A DNA stretch of 64,000 nucleotides from the NCBI RefSeq assembly GCF_000760695.4, contig NZ_JHEG04000001.1, positions 3,320,452-3,384,451 on the forward strand, read 5' to 3'. Source of the DNA: Tolypothrix bouteillei VB521301 (GTDB taxonomy: Bacteria > Cyanobacteriota > Cyanobacteriia > Cyanobacteriales > Nostocaceae). The position numbers were made by a program, and so were the translations under genes. Below, in pieces: positions 43,812 through 52,802 of this stretch (position 1 is the first letter of the stretch; each line of letters opens with the position of its first letter). The notes beneath the pieces were generated by a model. The model was given only the letters and a program-made list of their open reading frames with translations, had not been told where the DNA came from and did not search any database.

Positions 43812-44798
43812 ATGAAGAGCAAAAAAGTTAATCAAACCCGTCGCAATTTAATTAAAAATGCAGCATTGGCGGTTGCAGGAGTGGGAGTCGGTGCGGGATT
43901 ATCGCCTAAAAAAGCAGAAGCACAACCACAAAAACCAGGAACCGCAAAATCACCCGCACCATCCTCCCTCCCACTTTCAGGTAAGGTAGCTTTAGTGACA
44001 GGTGCAGCAAGAGGAATTGGTCTTGCAACAGCCGTTGAGTTAGCACGGCAAGGTGCAGATATCGCATTGCTTGATATCGCGCAACCACAAGGTGTGAGGA
44101 ATATTCACAGCTATCGTTTGGCAAATCGTACAGAATTAGAAAAAGCCGTGCGGCTTGTTCAAGCTGAAGGTCGCAGAGCATTGCCAATTGTGGCGGATGT
44201 TCGGGATCTAGCAGCTATGAAGCAGGCTGCTGAAACGACTTTGAGAGAACTCGGTGGGCTTGATATTCTTGTCGCTAATGCTGGCATTGCCATCTGGAGT
44301 CCTTTTGATGAAATGACTTCTCAACAGTGGAGCGATGTTATTGATGTTAACTTAACAGGCGTTGCTAATTCCATGTGGGCAGTTATTCCACATATGCAAA
44401 AGCAAAAGCGTGGCAGAATTATTGCCGTATCATCAATTGGCGGGCGCATGGGTGTTGCAGGAGTGGCTAACTACTCGGCTACAAAGTGGGGCGTTATTGG
44501 TTTAGTTAAATCTGTAGCGCTGGAACTGGGGCAAGATAATATTACAGTCAATGCCGTTGCACCAGGTGCTGTTAACACACCGCTTTATCGGAGTGAAGGA
44601 CAACGTCGCTCAACTTCCGCCAACACAGCCCAAGACCAAGATAAGGTAGCACTCGCTTATCATGCCTTGCCAATACCAGCACTTGAACCCACTGATGTTG
44701 CCACAGCGATCGCTTTCCTGACAAAAGATGATGCTCAGTATATTTCTGGTGCAGTTCTTGACGTTGCTGCTGGTGGCAATGCAAGATACACAGCTTAA
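43812..44798 (+). CDS. Tat-exported short-chain dehydrogenase/reductase
   Basis: The product has 328 residues from ATG 43812 (GAGGGTA upstream). The N-terminus has a twin-arginine signal, TRRNLIKNAALAVAGVGVGAG, with a possible cleavage at AEA-QPQ. The SDR domain has VTGAARGIG for dinucleotide binding and the S-Y-K set in SSIGGRMGVAGVANYSATKWG. An exported SDR is unusual because NAD(P) is cytosolic; Tat export would carry the cofactor with the folded enzyme. The substrate is unknown. IS copy 2 begins 60 bp downstream. Confidence 0.88.
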   Translation: MKSKKVNQTRRNLIKNAALAVAGVGVGAGLSPKKAEAQPQKPGTAKSPAPSSLPLSGKVALVTGAARGIGLATAVELARQGADIALLDIAQPQGVRNIHSYRLANRTELEKAVRLVQAEGRRALPIVADVRDLAAMKQAAETTLRELGGLDILVANAGIAIWSPFDEMTSQQWSDVIDVNLTGVANSMWAVIPHMQKQKRGRIIAVSSIGGRMGVAGVANYSATKWGVIGLVKSVALELGQDNITVNAVAPGAVNTPLYRSEGQRRSTSANTAQDQDKVALAYHALPIPALEPTDVATAIAFLTKDDAQYISGAVLDVAAGGNARYTA

Positions 44799-44892
44799 TT
44801 TAGATAAATGTTAAATGAACACAAGTAGTCCTCAATCGACCTTTTGCAAAAGTTAGCTTTGACCAAAAGAATGGGATACAAGCCCCGTCCTT

Positions 44893-45291
44893 CTAGGACG
44901 GCTTTTCTTGATTCCTGATGTACTGCTTTAGAACTTCAATTGGCGCACCCCCTACAGACACAGCAAAATAACTAGGACTCCATAAGGCATCTTTATTAGG
45001 TTTCGGGTATCGAGCTTGTCCATAGCGGCGACTTGAAACACCTTTTAAAGCATTAACTATTTGAGAGATAGATAATTTAGGAGGGTATTCAATAAGTGCG
45101 TGAACATGATTATCCTCGCCGCTAAATTCAATTACTTGAAAGTCCATCTTTTTAGCTACTTCTCTAAACGTCTTATCAATTAATTCAAGGCTTTCTTTTG
45201 TAAATACAGACCTACGATACTTAGTAACGCAGACCAAGTGAATTTTTAAGTCTGTAACAGAGTGTCTTTCCCTGCGAAACTGGCTTGTCAT
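44893..45291 (-). CDS. tnpA: IS200/IS605 transposase TnpA, second copy
   Basis: This 132-residue Y1 transposase has the same sequence as the product of 15502-15900, with H62-V-H64 and Y124 intact. It is divergent from tnpB. Its stop is in the left-end hairpin of the element. Confidence 0.95.
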   Translation of the reverse strand: MTSQFRRERHSVTDLKIHLVCVTKYRRSVFTKESLELIDKTFREVAKKMDFQVIEFSGEDNHVHALIEYPPKLSISQIVNALKGVSSRRYGQARYPKPNKDALWSPSYFAVSVGGAPIEVLKQYIRNQEKPS

Positions 45292-45342
45292 TCTCTGTAG
45301 ACCAATGTATAATTATTTTGTAGACCAATTATAGCACTGTCT

Positions 45343-46632
45343 ATGAAAGCCAGGTATCAATTCCGTTTCTACCCAACAGACCAACAGCAACAGAGTTTAG
45401 CTCAGTTGTTTGGCTGTGTGCGCGTAGTTTGGAATGATGCGTTGGCTATCTGTAAGCAGTCTGAAAAGTTGCCCAGTAACAACGACTTGCAAAAGTTGGT
45501 GATTACGCAAGCTAAAAAGACTGATGAAAGATCGTGGTTGTCTAATGTTTCTAACATTCCATTACAGCAGTCTGTTGCTGATTTAGGTGTTGCCTACAAG
45601 AACTTTTTTGATTCACTCAAAGGTAAAAGAAAAGGTACGGCAGTCGCTACAACGCTTGGAACCCCCGCAACGCGCTGCCTCAAAAAAGTAGGTACTCCCA
45701 AGTTTAAAAAGAAAACAGGGAGACAATCAGCACGGTTTAGAATTGGTGGATTTTCTATCAAAGGAGATGAAGTGTACTTGGCAAAGATTGGCAATGTTAA
45801 GCCAGTTTGGTCAAGACAACTACCCTCCGGGTTCGCAAGTTTCGACTCGACGGAAACCGCCAAGACTCGAACTTGCTCACCATCTGCACCAAGCAGCGTA
45901 ACAGTCATCAAAGATTGTGCTAATCGTTATTTCCTCAGTTTCGTTGTAGAGATAGCTCCTATTCAAGTCAACGCTAAAAACCAAAGCATTGGCATTGATT
46001 TAGGTCTTAAAACTTTTGCGGTCATGAGTAATGGCGAAGTAGCAACTAGCCCAAATTACTTAAAGAAAGACCGTAAAATTCGCCAACTACAACGCCAACT
46101 AGCAAGACAACAATCATGGTCTAAACGCCGTGAAGTTACTCGGTTAAAGATTGCTAAACGACACAATCAAATCGCTGATACCCGCAAAGATTTCCTGCAT
46201 AAGTTATCAACCAAAGTAGTTAGCGAGAACCAAACTATTGTTTTGGAAGATTTAAACGTATCAGGAATGGTTAAAAACCGCAAACTTGCAAGAGCAATCA
46301 GCTTGCAGGGATGGCGAGAATTCCGGGTATTGTGCGAGGCTAAATCTGAAAAGCTTAACCGGGAATTCAGGGTGATTAGCAGATGGGAACCTACTAGTCA
46401 AACTTGCTCTTGCTGTGGGTATCGTTGGGGCAAAATTGATCTCTCTGTGCGTTCAGTATTGTGTCTAAATTGCGGTACTGAACACGACAGAGATGAGAAT
46501 GCCTGTAGAAATATAGAAATGGTCGGCATGGGGCATCGGCACGACCTTAAACGGACACAGAGACAGAGTCAGACGACAACGGTCGCATCAGTCGATGAAG
46601 TGTCAAGAATCACCGCACCTTTAGGTCGGTGA
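45343..46632 (+). CDS. tnpB: TnpB RNA-guided endonuclease, second copy
   Basis: This 429-residue protein has the same sequence as the product of 15952-17241, including the RuvC residues D219, E302 and D384, the four zinc cysteines and both embedded palindromes (45639-45680 and 45835-45876). The guide of its RNA would come from the DNA right of 46642 and so differ from that of copy 1. Confidence 0.95.
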   Translation: MKARYQFRFYPTDQQQQSLAQLFGCVRVVWNDALAICKQSEKLPSNNDLQKLVITQAKKTDERSWLSNVSNIPLQQSVADLGVAYKNFFDSLKGKRKGTAVATTLGTPATRCLKKVGTPKFKKKTGRQSARFRIGGFSIKGDEVYLAKIGNVKPVWSRQLPSGFASFDSTETAKTRTCSPSAPSSVTVIKDCANRYFLSFVVEIAPIQVNAKNQSIGIDLGLKTFAVMSNGEVATSPNYLKKDRKIRQLQRQLARQQSWSKRREVTRLKIAKRHNQIADTRKDFLHKLSTKVVSENQTIVLEDLNVSGMVKNRKLARAISLQGWREFRVLCEAKSEKLNREFRVISRWEPTSQTCSCCGYRWGKIDLSVRSVLCLNCGTEHDRDENACRNIEMVGMGHRHDLKRTQRQSQTTTVASVDEVSRITAPLGR

Positions 46633-46673
46633 GTATGTCAAATTGTTATGTTTATATTCTGAGAAAATTAATA

Positions 46674-46955
46674 CTAACGAGGTCGATTCTCTCGCCCGTG
46701 ATAGACGCGTAAAATTACAATATCATCCTCAAGAATAACGTAGTGAATTATAAAACCGTACTTACCAAAAGAAACTACAAGTTTCCGCAATCCTGCTATT
46801 TCATCTACAATTGTGCCTCGACGAGGATTTTACTGCAAACTTTCGCCTGAAGAGACAATTGTTTGTACTGCTCGTGCTGCTGCATCAGTATTATTAAGTT
46901 TTATAAAATCGCAATGACGATTTAAGTCGTTAATTGCAGTTTCACTCCAAACTAT
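46674..46955 (-). pseudogene. RelE/ParE-type toxin, inactivated
   Basis: The frame reads IVWSETAINDLNRHCDFIKL, then SSGESLQ-stop-NPRRGTIVDEIAGLRKLVV, and GKYGFIIHYVILEDDIVILRVYHGRENRP. This is the RelE/ParE fold with its usual IHY...ILRVYHGRE end. A TAA replaces a codon just before NPRRG, and the first codon is ATA rather than a normal start. The gene directly upstream on the same strand is intact and would be its partner. Confidence 0.78.
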
Positions 46956-47299
46956 GTGGGAGATGGGAGTTCAGTATCAGTTCCTAAACTGTTTGCCCAT
47001 TCTCGCACGCGATCGTGCATCACTCCTGAACCTGTGCGACGGTAGGTTTCGAGAGCAGATTGGCTTTGCTGAACCATTTGAGCTTCAGTAAGAGGTTGAA
47101 AATTTAATGCTGTGTCTATCTCACCGTACTCAATTGATTCTTCTGTTGTTTGAGTAGATTGATTTGTCAGTAAGTGCTCAAAATCTTCTAAATTCCCGGA
47201 TGAACTAGTTAGCCATGTTAACAGGAGAGTTTTTACCTGTTCTCCGGGTAATGTTTTAATACGCTCTAAAATTTGTTGCCTAATATTGTTTGCTGTCAT
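46952..47299 (-). CDS. Antitoxin-like partner of the dead toxin
   Basis: The product has 115 residues from ATG 47299; the frame extends 39 bp further. It is charged and helical (NIRQQILERIKTLPGEQVKTLLLTWL) with an acidic middle and QPLTEAQMVQQSQSALETYRR. Its stop overlaps the start of the toxin pseudogene, the usual antitoxin-toxin order. The family is not recognised with confidence, so the antitoxin role is inferred mainly from position. Confidence 0.6.
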   Translation of the reverse strand: MTANNIRQQILERIKTLPGEQVKTLLLTWLTSSSGNLEDFEHLLTNQSTQTTEESIEYGEIDTALNFQPLTEAQMVQQSQSALETYRRTGSGVMHDRVREWANSLGTDTELPSPT

Positions 47300-47350
47300 A
47301 AACTTTTTAGTTTTGTAGGAACTTAATGTAAATACCAACGATTTTTACTA

Positions 47351-47465
47351 ATACCAATTTTCTATGAAGATGCATACAATTAGCCTGCGAAGGCAGGCTT
47401 TGTTTGTATAGCCCCACATTTCCAATGTGAGGGCAATAATGTGCAACTTCACATAGAATTGGTAT
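47351..47465. mobile_element. 115-bp MITE-like element
   Basis: The ends are ATACCAATTTTCTATGAAG and CTTCACATAGAATTGGTAT, imperfect inverted repeats of about 19 bp. An internal hairpin GCCTGCGAAGGCAGGC lies near the left end. It has no coding capacity. Confidence 0.6.
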
Positions 47466-47673
47466 AACATATGTAATTTTAACAAAAACGTCGAAATTTT
47501 CAAAGTATAATAATTCTTAATTTAAACGGTTGGCAAACCACGTTTTATGCATCAAAATTTCATATTTTACGATCTCCTATAGCGCTCGGTTGGTATCAAC
47601 TTATTGTTGCTCGATATTTTTATTCTGTTGAGTTATAAAGTAGGATTGAGCAACTATAGCGTGTCTTGTACGC

Positions 47674-47730
47674 GATTTCCAAGAAATAAATTGTCCCTTT
47701 TTTAGGATGGGCTTGGATGCCCATCCTGTA
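47674..47730. repeat. Dispersed repeat with hairpin, copy B
   Basis: AAGAAATAAATT is followed by a perfect 9-bp hairpin AGGATGGGC/GCCCATCCT (47704-47727) and CCTGTATG. It resembles 10619-10678. It lies 30 bp past the end of the TPR gene but has T residues on the wrong side for a terminator of that gene. Confidence 0.6.
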
Positions 47731-47759
47731 TGACTGCGCGAACCCACTGCCATCAAAAC

Positions 47760-49460
47760 TCAAACTCGTGATGCAACAAGCTTGATATCAGCGTACTTCC
47801 AAGCTCTCTCAAATCGCTTTTGCATGGAACGAGCTTCTTTTGTCTTGCCTTGTGCGTCTAAGCTTTTTGTCAGCCCCAAAAGCGACCAACCATTTTCAGG
47901 ATAACGTTCTAAATCTTCCCTGTATACAGTTTCAGCTTCTTGTACGCGTTTAGCTTCCAGCAAAACGGCTCCCAATGATTGCCGAACAGGAGAGTACCAA
48001 GTTGCAGGTTCATCGTATCTGAGATTATCTTCTAATGAAACAGCAGTTTTCAAGTGAGCGATCGCTTGTGTATAGTCCTTTTGCTTTGCTGCGAGTTCAC
48101 CAGCCAAAACTTCAGAAGCAATTTTCATCAAACTGACAGTGGAATTAATATCCCAAACTGTCACCTTCTCTAATGCAGGGTCAGCAGCAATAGCTCTTAA
48201 CTTTTCCAATTCTTCTGTGGCTTGCTTCAGTTCACCTTTTGCAGTTAACGCCATTCCCCTTGCATAGTGCCAAACTCCATTGGGATACTTCAGGTCTGCG
48301 TCTGGTGCTGGCTCTTTGAGAATCTCATCCCACTTCCCAAATTTTGTTAAAGTATACAGTGGTAATGCATAATAATGCTGTAAAGTTCCAAATCCGGGTT
48401 GACGCATCACTTTTCGATCTGCAATTGCCGATGTCTCGCGGGCGGTTTGAATTGCTAATGTCCCTTCTCCTCCCATCACAGCCCCTGCTAAAAGGAAGTG
48501 ATAGTTATGGGGTACGTAACCCAGTTCGTAAATTCCTTTGGTGTGACATGGAGTTAAGGACATAGATTGCTTGTCAGCATCAATGGCTTTTTGGTTGGCG
48601 ACGACAGCATCATGGTAGCGTCCAACACGAATATAAATATGACCTGGCATATGTACTAAATGTCCAGCGGCTGGAACTAAATTGCGAAGACGATCTGCGC
48701 TCGTGACCCCAGTTTCTGGATGGGAAGATGCTTCAACAGCATGAATGTGTAAGTGGAGAGCACCAGGATGATTGGGATTGCGTTTTAAAATAGACTCCAA
48801 AGTGGCAAGAAGTTCGGTGGTTCCTGGGTTGGGTTTTCCATCCCTTGTCCAATAATTCCAAGGCATTGTGTCCATTAAAGCTTCAGCAAACAGAGTTGCA
48901 GCATCCAAATCATCTGGATAGCGTTTTTGTACCTCTCGCATTGCATTGGTATAAGCAATATCCAAAGGCTTGCGGTCTTCAATGGGTTGTGAAGAGTAAC
49001 GCTTTGTTAGGGCATTAATATAAGCCTGCTCCTTCTCACTGGCATTTTTGCTCAAATCAACTGCTTTTTGCAATGCTTGAGAGGCTGATGGAATGGCTTC
49101 TGCAGCCATCGGTGCGTTAATATTTGGTCCTTGTACAAGTGCAAGTCCCCAATAACATATCGCACAATTAGGATCTAACTTTGTTGCTTCTTGAAAGGAA
49201 CGTACTGCTAAAGCGTGATTGAATCCATAAGCAAGGACAAGCCCCTGGTCAAAATAGCGTTGGGCAAGTTTTGAGCGAGTTGATATGGGATGATGGTAGT
49301 TGCCAATATTCTTGAGCAGAGGTACTGAAGAATGAGTTTCTCGAGTAGAAATGCTACTTGGCTCGTTTGCCATGACTTGACCAAACAGCTTAGTAGGATA
49401 TGTCAACAATCCAATTGCAATCAGTAAAGACAAAGTAAATAAAATGAATTTTTTGTTCAT
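47760..49460 (-). CDS. Exported TPR-repeat protein
   Basis: The product has 566 residues from ATG 49460, which has AGGAGG 7 bp upstream. Residues 1-30 are a signal peptide (KKFILFTLSLLIAIGLLTYP). The rest is tetratricopeptide-type helices: RYFDQGLVLAYGFNHALAVRSFQEA near the N-terminus, LHLHIHAVEASSHPE and HMPGHIYIRVGRYHDAV in the middle, and ETVYREDLERYPENGWSLLGL at the end. The histidine-rich HxHxH and HMPGH segments could bind metal. It is probably periplasmic. The specific role is unknown. Confidence 0.83.
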   Translation of the reverse strand: MNKKFILFTLSLLIAIGLLTYPTKLFGQVMANEPSSISTRETHSSVPLLKNIGNYHHPISTRSKLAQRYFDQGLVLAYGFNHALAVRSFQEATKLDPNCAICYWGLALVQGPNINAPMAAEAIPSASQALQKAVDLSKNASEKEQAYINALTKRYSSQPIEDRKPLDIAYTNAMREVQKRYPDDLDAATLFAEALMDTMPWNYWTRDGKPNPGTTELLATLESILKRNPNHPGALHLHIHAVEASSHPETGVTSADRLRNLVPAAGHLVHMPGHIYIRVGRYHDAVVANQKAIDADKQSMSLTPCHTKGIYELGYVPHNYHFLLAGAVMGGEGTLAIQTARETSAIADRKVMRQPGFGTLQHYYALPLYTLTKFGKWDEILKEPAPDADLKYPNGVWHYARGMALTAKGELKQATEELEKLRAIAADPALEKVTVWDINSTVSLMKIASEVLAGELAAKQKDYTQAIAHLKTAVSLEDNLRYDEPATWYSPVRQSLGAVLLEAKRVQEAETVYREDLERYPENGWSLLGLTKSLDAQGKTKEARSMQKRFERAWKYADIKLVASRV

Positions 49461-49472
49461 CAAAACCTCCTA

Positions 49473-49772
49473 TTAAAATCTCTCCTTTCGGCTATGAAGG
49501 TGCTCTATCCAAGCTAATATTTCCGCCTCTGATGTATTGTGGATAGACTGATGTGTTATGGGATCGCAAGCACTCCACCAAATGTTGCCCCAGCGATCTC
49601 TTGTAGACCAAACACGCAATTCCTGCGGTTCGAGCAAACATATCACTAAATATTCCCAAATAGACTGTATCCTCTCTTTCAAAGTTGGTTTGCGAATGAC
49701 CACTTCTGGTTCTTCAGAGGATATTAACTCTAGTTGTTTGTATTGTGACCAAGATATAGGATATTTCTTCAT
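49473..49772 (-). CDS. Small protein of unknown function
   Basis: The product has 99 residues. Its stop is 12 bp before the start of the TPR gene, so the two are probably co-transcribed. It is soluble with W-rich segments (VWSTRDRWGNIWWSACDP) and ends WIEHLHSRKERF. No family is recognised; the shape is that of short cyanobacterial hypothetical proteins. Confidence 0.65.
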   Translation of the reverse strand: MKKYPISWSQYKQLELISSEEPEVVIRKPTLKERIQSIWEYLVICLLEPQELRVWSTRDRWGNIWWSACDPITHQSIHNTSEAEILAWIEHLHSRKERF

Positions 49773-49866
49773 CTATTTTAAAAGTAGCAAGTAGGTAAGA
49801 GGAAGTAAGCAATGGGATAGTGTTAAAATTTCTTCAATTTATATTTCCCATTGCCTGTTTTTAGAA

Positions 49867-50049
49867 TTAAGCTCTGAAATATAAAGAGCCACGAAACTGA
49901 AGAGTTGTACTTGATTGAAAACTAGAAGGTTGAACTGCACGCCGAATTTGATAAGTTTGTCCGAGAAAATGAGCAGAAATCTTAGAAGTTACAGTTTCAA
50001 TATTTTGAGAAGTAGAAGTATAGGATGAACCGCGATAATTCAGACGCAT
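49867..50049 (-). CDS. DUF4278 small protein
   Basis: The product has 60 residues from ATG 50049, with GGGAGA upstream. MRLNYRGSSYTSTSQNIE at the start and LQFRGSLYFRA at the end are the two half-motifs of DUF4278, a small cyanobacterial family with a duplicated YRG motif. The function is unknown. Confidence 0.75.
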   Translation of the reverse strand: MRLNYRGSSYTSTSQNIETVTSKISAHFLGQTYQIRRAVQPSSFQSSTTLQFRGSLYFRA

Positions 50050-50201
50050 GAGATAAGTCTCCCGTGTAATTTTGGTAAAAAACAATAAAATTGTGTAACA
50101 AACTTTAAAATTTTTAACTTTCGTTCGTGTGGCTCCGTCTGGCTTGTAGTAAGCAAGAACGGCGAACGCCCTGCATTGTAACTACGAGCTAATTGCCATC
50201 T

Positions 50202-50393
50202 CTAGATAGTTTCCCAGCGACAAACCATTGTGCCATTCTCTCTATACCATTTAGCAACGAGAGTAGGTCTCTTGCTCTTAGTATTGATGGAATTGGGATT
50301 TGAGGAGAAACCTGCATTGCAAGTAAAAATTTCTTCAATTTTTTCATTAACTTGAGGAGTAGTCTTGTAATATAAATCTTCATGAAATTTCAC
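50202..50393 (-). CDS. Small cyanobacterial-type protein, GTG start
   Basis: The product has 63 residues. GTG 50393 is preceded by AAGGAG at 9 bp, which decides frame and start over an overlapping ATG frame. The C-terminus LVAKWYRENGTMVCRWE resembles ends of other short cyanobacterial proteins. No function is known. Confidence 0.6.
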   Translation of the reverse strand: MKFHEDLYYKTTPQVNEKIEEIFTCNAGFSSNPNSINTKSKRPTLVAKWYRENGTMVCRWETI

Positions 50394-50733
50394 GTTTTTA
50401 ATCTCCTTGTTAGATACATTTAATCTTGATGACTTCCAAATTTAGTTATCAATCTTTAATTTGCTGTATTTGGAATTTTCTTTTCCGATTTAACTCTATA
50501 CCTAGATTCATCTAGCAGTAGAAGCTTTTCGCAAAGGTTAAGGTAAGATTGGCAAGGCTATGACCTTTTATGACATTTTCCGACAAAATTTACATTATTT
50601 AATAATTAGATGATGTAATTAGTTAGAATTAGCACTAACTAATAACAACGATAGGCTTCTGACCTGTTCCCTATCACGAAAAATTTTATAGACGCGCTCT
50701 TGCGCCTGTACCAACCACTAACCATCAAGCACT
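50394..50733. other. Gap between divergent small genes
   Basis: It is AT-rich, with no gene or clear repeat seen. It must hold the promoters of the GTG-start gene and of the GNAT gene. Confidence 0.5.
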
Positions 50734-51189
50734 ATGATTTCTTTACCAGCAGAATATGTTCTTCGTAAAGCAACATCTGAAGATATTTGGTCTATCCGGT
50801 TATTGGTACTAAGAGCAGCGCTCGATCCGACTCAAATAAAATGGGAGCAATTTTGGGTCATAGAACACAATGGGGAAATAGTCGCTTGCGGACAACTCCG
50901 CAACTTTTCTGGAGTACAAGAGCTTGGGAGTTTAGTCGTTTTACCTAGGTGGAGAGGACAAGGTTTGGGAACTGCTTTGACACAACATTTGATTAATCAA
51001 GCAACTTTACCACTTTATTTGGAATGCTTGGGTCAGCAATTAGCTCAGTTGTACAGTCGCTTTGGCTTTACCCAAGTTGCTTTTGAGAATTTACCGCCCT
51101 CCCTCAAACGTAAGTTTGGTATATCGCAGCTGGGAAAGAAGCTTATAAGAATTCCTGTTGTGTTTATGCAATACCAAAATAACAGCTAA
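50734..51189 (+). CDS. GNAT-family N-acetyltransferase
   Basis: The product has 151 residues. The acetyl-CoA loop is LPRWRGQGLGTALTQHLI (R/Q-x-x-G-x-G/A), preceded by LGSLVVL. IPLYLECL-like and RFGFTQVAFENLPPSLKRKFG complete the GNAT fold. The acceptor is unknown. No ribosome site is obvious. A noncoding stretch of about 240 bp follows. Confidence 0.88.
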   Translation: MISLPAEYVLRKATSEDIWSIRLLVLRAALDPTQIKWEQFWVIEHNGEIVACGQLRNFSGVQELGSLVVLPRWRGQGLGTALTQHLINQATLPLYLECLGQQLAQLYSRFGFTQVAFENLPPSLKRKFGISQLGKKLIRIPVVFMQYQNNS

Positions 51190-51432
51190 AGAATGACAAA
51201 TAGTTGATTCATGACTGTCATAAGAACTCAGTATGCAATTTAACCGTGTAATACCTGACTGTGGAGCAATACGGAGATGACGTTAGTCATACTAAAATTC
51301 CCACTAATGTAACGCATGGATTAGTTACATTTTTCCCTACTGATGAAAAGCTTCAATTTCTATCATTGATATTAAGTTGGATAAAAATTTTATCAACTGA
51401 ACCGTATTGAATTCAACAAAGGAGATTTATTG

Positions 51433-51666
51433 ATGAAACCTATTATTGCAGGTACGTTGCTTGCTCTACCATTCGCGATCGCTTCTATCCCAACACAACA
51501 AGCATCTGCATTGGAGGTTATTGTAAATCCTCGCGTTCATAGAGCCCCAGCCCCAGTGGTCATCAGTCGGCGAGTTGAAAGACAAAGACAACGGTGGATT
51601 CCCGGACATTGGGAGAGAAGACGCAACGGTCGGGTATGGATTCCCGGTCGCTATGTACGTTATTAA
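51433..51666 (+). CDS. Small secreted basic protein
   Basis: The product has 77 residues from ATG 51433 (AAGGAG upstream; the preceding TTG is in frame). Residues 1-26 are a signal peptide (MKPIIAGTLLALPFAIASIP, cleavage near ASA-LEV). The mature part is strongly basic with a repeated WIPGHW / WIPGRY unit, similar to small YXWQ/BcpO-like periplasmic proteins. It may bind a surface polymer. Confidence 0.7.
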   Translation: MKPIIAGTLLALPFAIASIPTQQASALEVIVNPRVHRAPAPVVISRRVERQRQRWIPGHWERRRNGRVWIPGRYVRY

Positions 51667-52153
51667 GAGCAAAGTTATCTTGGCTTTACTCTTTTTTCAT
51701 TAACTTCAATCAAACCTATTTCTTGTCCAGTCAGGGGAGCATGAAGAGTGCAGATACCTAGTTAGAGATGATCCTTACATCAACTCTAACTAACATATTC
51801 ATTGACTTTAACGAAAGAAGTTTAAAAAAGCAAGGAATACAGCAAGAACAACAAACGGACTTGCTCCATCCTTGATAATCCAAGTTGCGCCCGATTCATT
51901 AATAAAAACTTGGTAGCTTGCTCAAAGTCCGTTTCTATAGTATTGGAACAGACAAGACGATCTTTACAAGGGTTATAAGCAATGCATAATTAATTTCTGG
52001 ATCTGTCGATCGGTCATTAACTAAGATAAAACTCCATCTTAAGACTCAAGCATTTAATTTGTAGAGACGTTAACACTATTAGCAGTAACCAGTTATTACC
52101 GATCGCCGGTCGCCCATCGCTGGTTGCTGTTTACTGATGTAGAGAGTAGGAAA
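51667..52153. other. Gap with a small inverted repeat
   Basis: No gene is convincing. AAACGGACTT at 51854-51863 and AAGTCCGTTT at 51925-51934 are perfect 10-bp inverted repeats around a nested CCAAGTT/AACTTGG stem. Confidence 0.5.
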
Positions 52154-52660
52154 ATGACAGATTCACAAGACCGCAATCAAACAATTAAGAAGCTGCGCGA
52201 ACTCGTCAAGGATATGGACATTGGAATGCTGACTACAATCGATGAAGATGGAACGCTGCACAGTCGCCCCATGTCAACTAACTCTGAAGTGGAATTTGAT
52301 GGCGATCTCTGGTTTTTTACTTACGCCAGTTCGCACAAAATTCTAGAGATCGAACAACACCAGCAGGTTAATGTCAGCTTTTCAGACCCGAAAGCGCAAA
52401 CCTATGTTTCCATGTCAGGTACAGCTCGGTTGGTACGCGATCGCAACAAAATTCAGCAGTTATGGAAACCACAATTAAAAGCTTGGTTTCCTAAAGAATT
52501 AGAAGAACCCGATATTGCTTTACTAAAAGTGAATGTCGAAAAAGCTGAATACTGGGATGCACCCTCAGGTTTTGTTGCTCACACGATTGGTTTGGTGAAA
52601 GCGATCGCCACAGGAGAGAAAGCCAAAGTTGGCGAAAATGAAAAAGTCAGCTTGAAGTAA
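52154..52660 (+). CDS. Pyridoxamine 5'-phosphate oxidase-fold general stress protein
   Basis: The product has 168 residues from ATG 52154 (GAGTAGGA upstream; an in-frame start at 52124 has none). IGMLTTIDEDGTLHSRPMS, LWFFTYASSHKILEIEQ and VNVSFSDPKAQTYVSMSGTARL are the split-barrel flavin-binding motifs of the general stress protein 26 type. Members bind FMN, FAD or F420; the physiological substrate is unknown. A perfect hairpin follows at 52671-52702. Confidence 0.88.
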   Translation: MTDSQDRNQTIKKLRELVKDMDIGMLTTIDEDGTLHSRPMSTNSEVEFDGDLWFFTYASSHKILEIEQHQQVNVSFSDPKAQTYVSMSGTARLVRDRNKIQQLWKPQLKAWFPKELEEPDIALLKVNVEKAEYWDAPSGFVAHTIGLVKAIATGEKAKVGENEKVSLK

Positions 52661-52670
52661 GAAACCAAGA

Positions 52671-52702
52671 ATGTAAAGACGCATCTTAGAGCGTCTTTAC
52701 AT
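52671..52702 (+). terminator. Perfect 12-bp hairpin after the stress protein gene
   Basis: ATGTAAAGACGC pairs perfectly with GCGTCTTTACAT around an 8-nt loop, 11 bp after the stop. It is probably a terminator, although the same GTAAAGACGC/GCGTCTTTAC type of hairpin is also a scattered repeat in such genomes. Confidence 0.6.
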
Positions 52703-52802
52703 GCAATATTTGTATTGGAATTCTAGTATAAATTTTCGGTTTTGTTGGTAAACAGCTTATATATCTGGGAACACTAAAGCTGCAGTCTAAGAATTCCGCA
52801 GT

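Larger units (their letters stand above)
44858..46642. mobile_element. IS200/IS605-type insertion sequence, copy 2
   Basis: It appears identical to 15467-17251 over 1785 bp, including both end hairpins (44880-44904 and 46610-46632). Left flank GTTAGC and right flank TTGTTATG differ from those of copy 1, which fixes the limits of the shared block. Confidence 0.92.
47339..47759. other. Gap with two small repeats
   Basis: There is no gene here. It holds the inverted-repeat element at 47351-47465 and the dispersed repeat at 47674-47730. Confidence 0.6.

Noticed and set aside
50189..50383. A 64-codon ATG frame on the - strand
   Set aside because: It overlaps the GTG-start gene 50202-50393, which has a good ribosome site at the right distance and a recognisable C-terminus.
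51854..51934. Small mobile element bounded by AAACGGACTT inverted repeats
   Set aside because: The 10-bp ends are perfect but only one copy was seen and there is no internal feature; it may simply be a hairpin.
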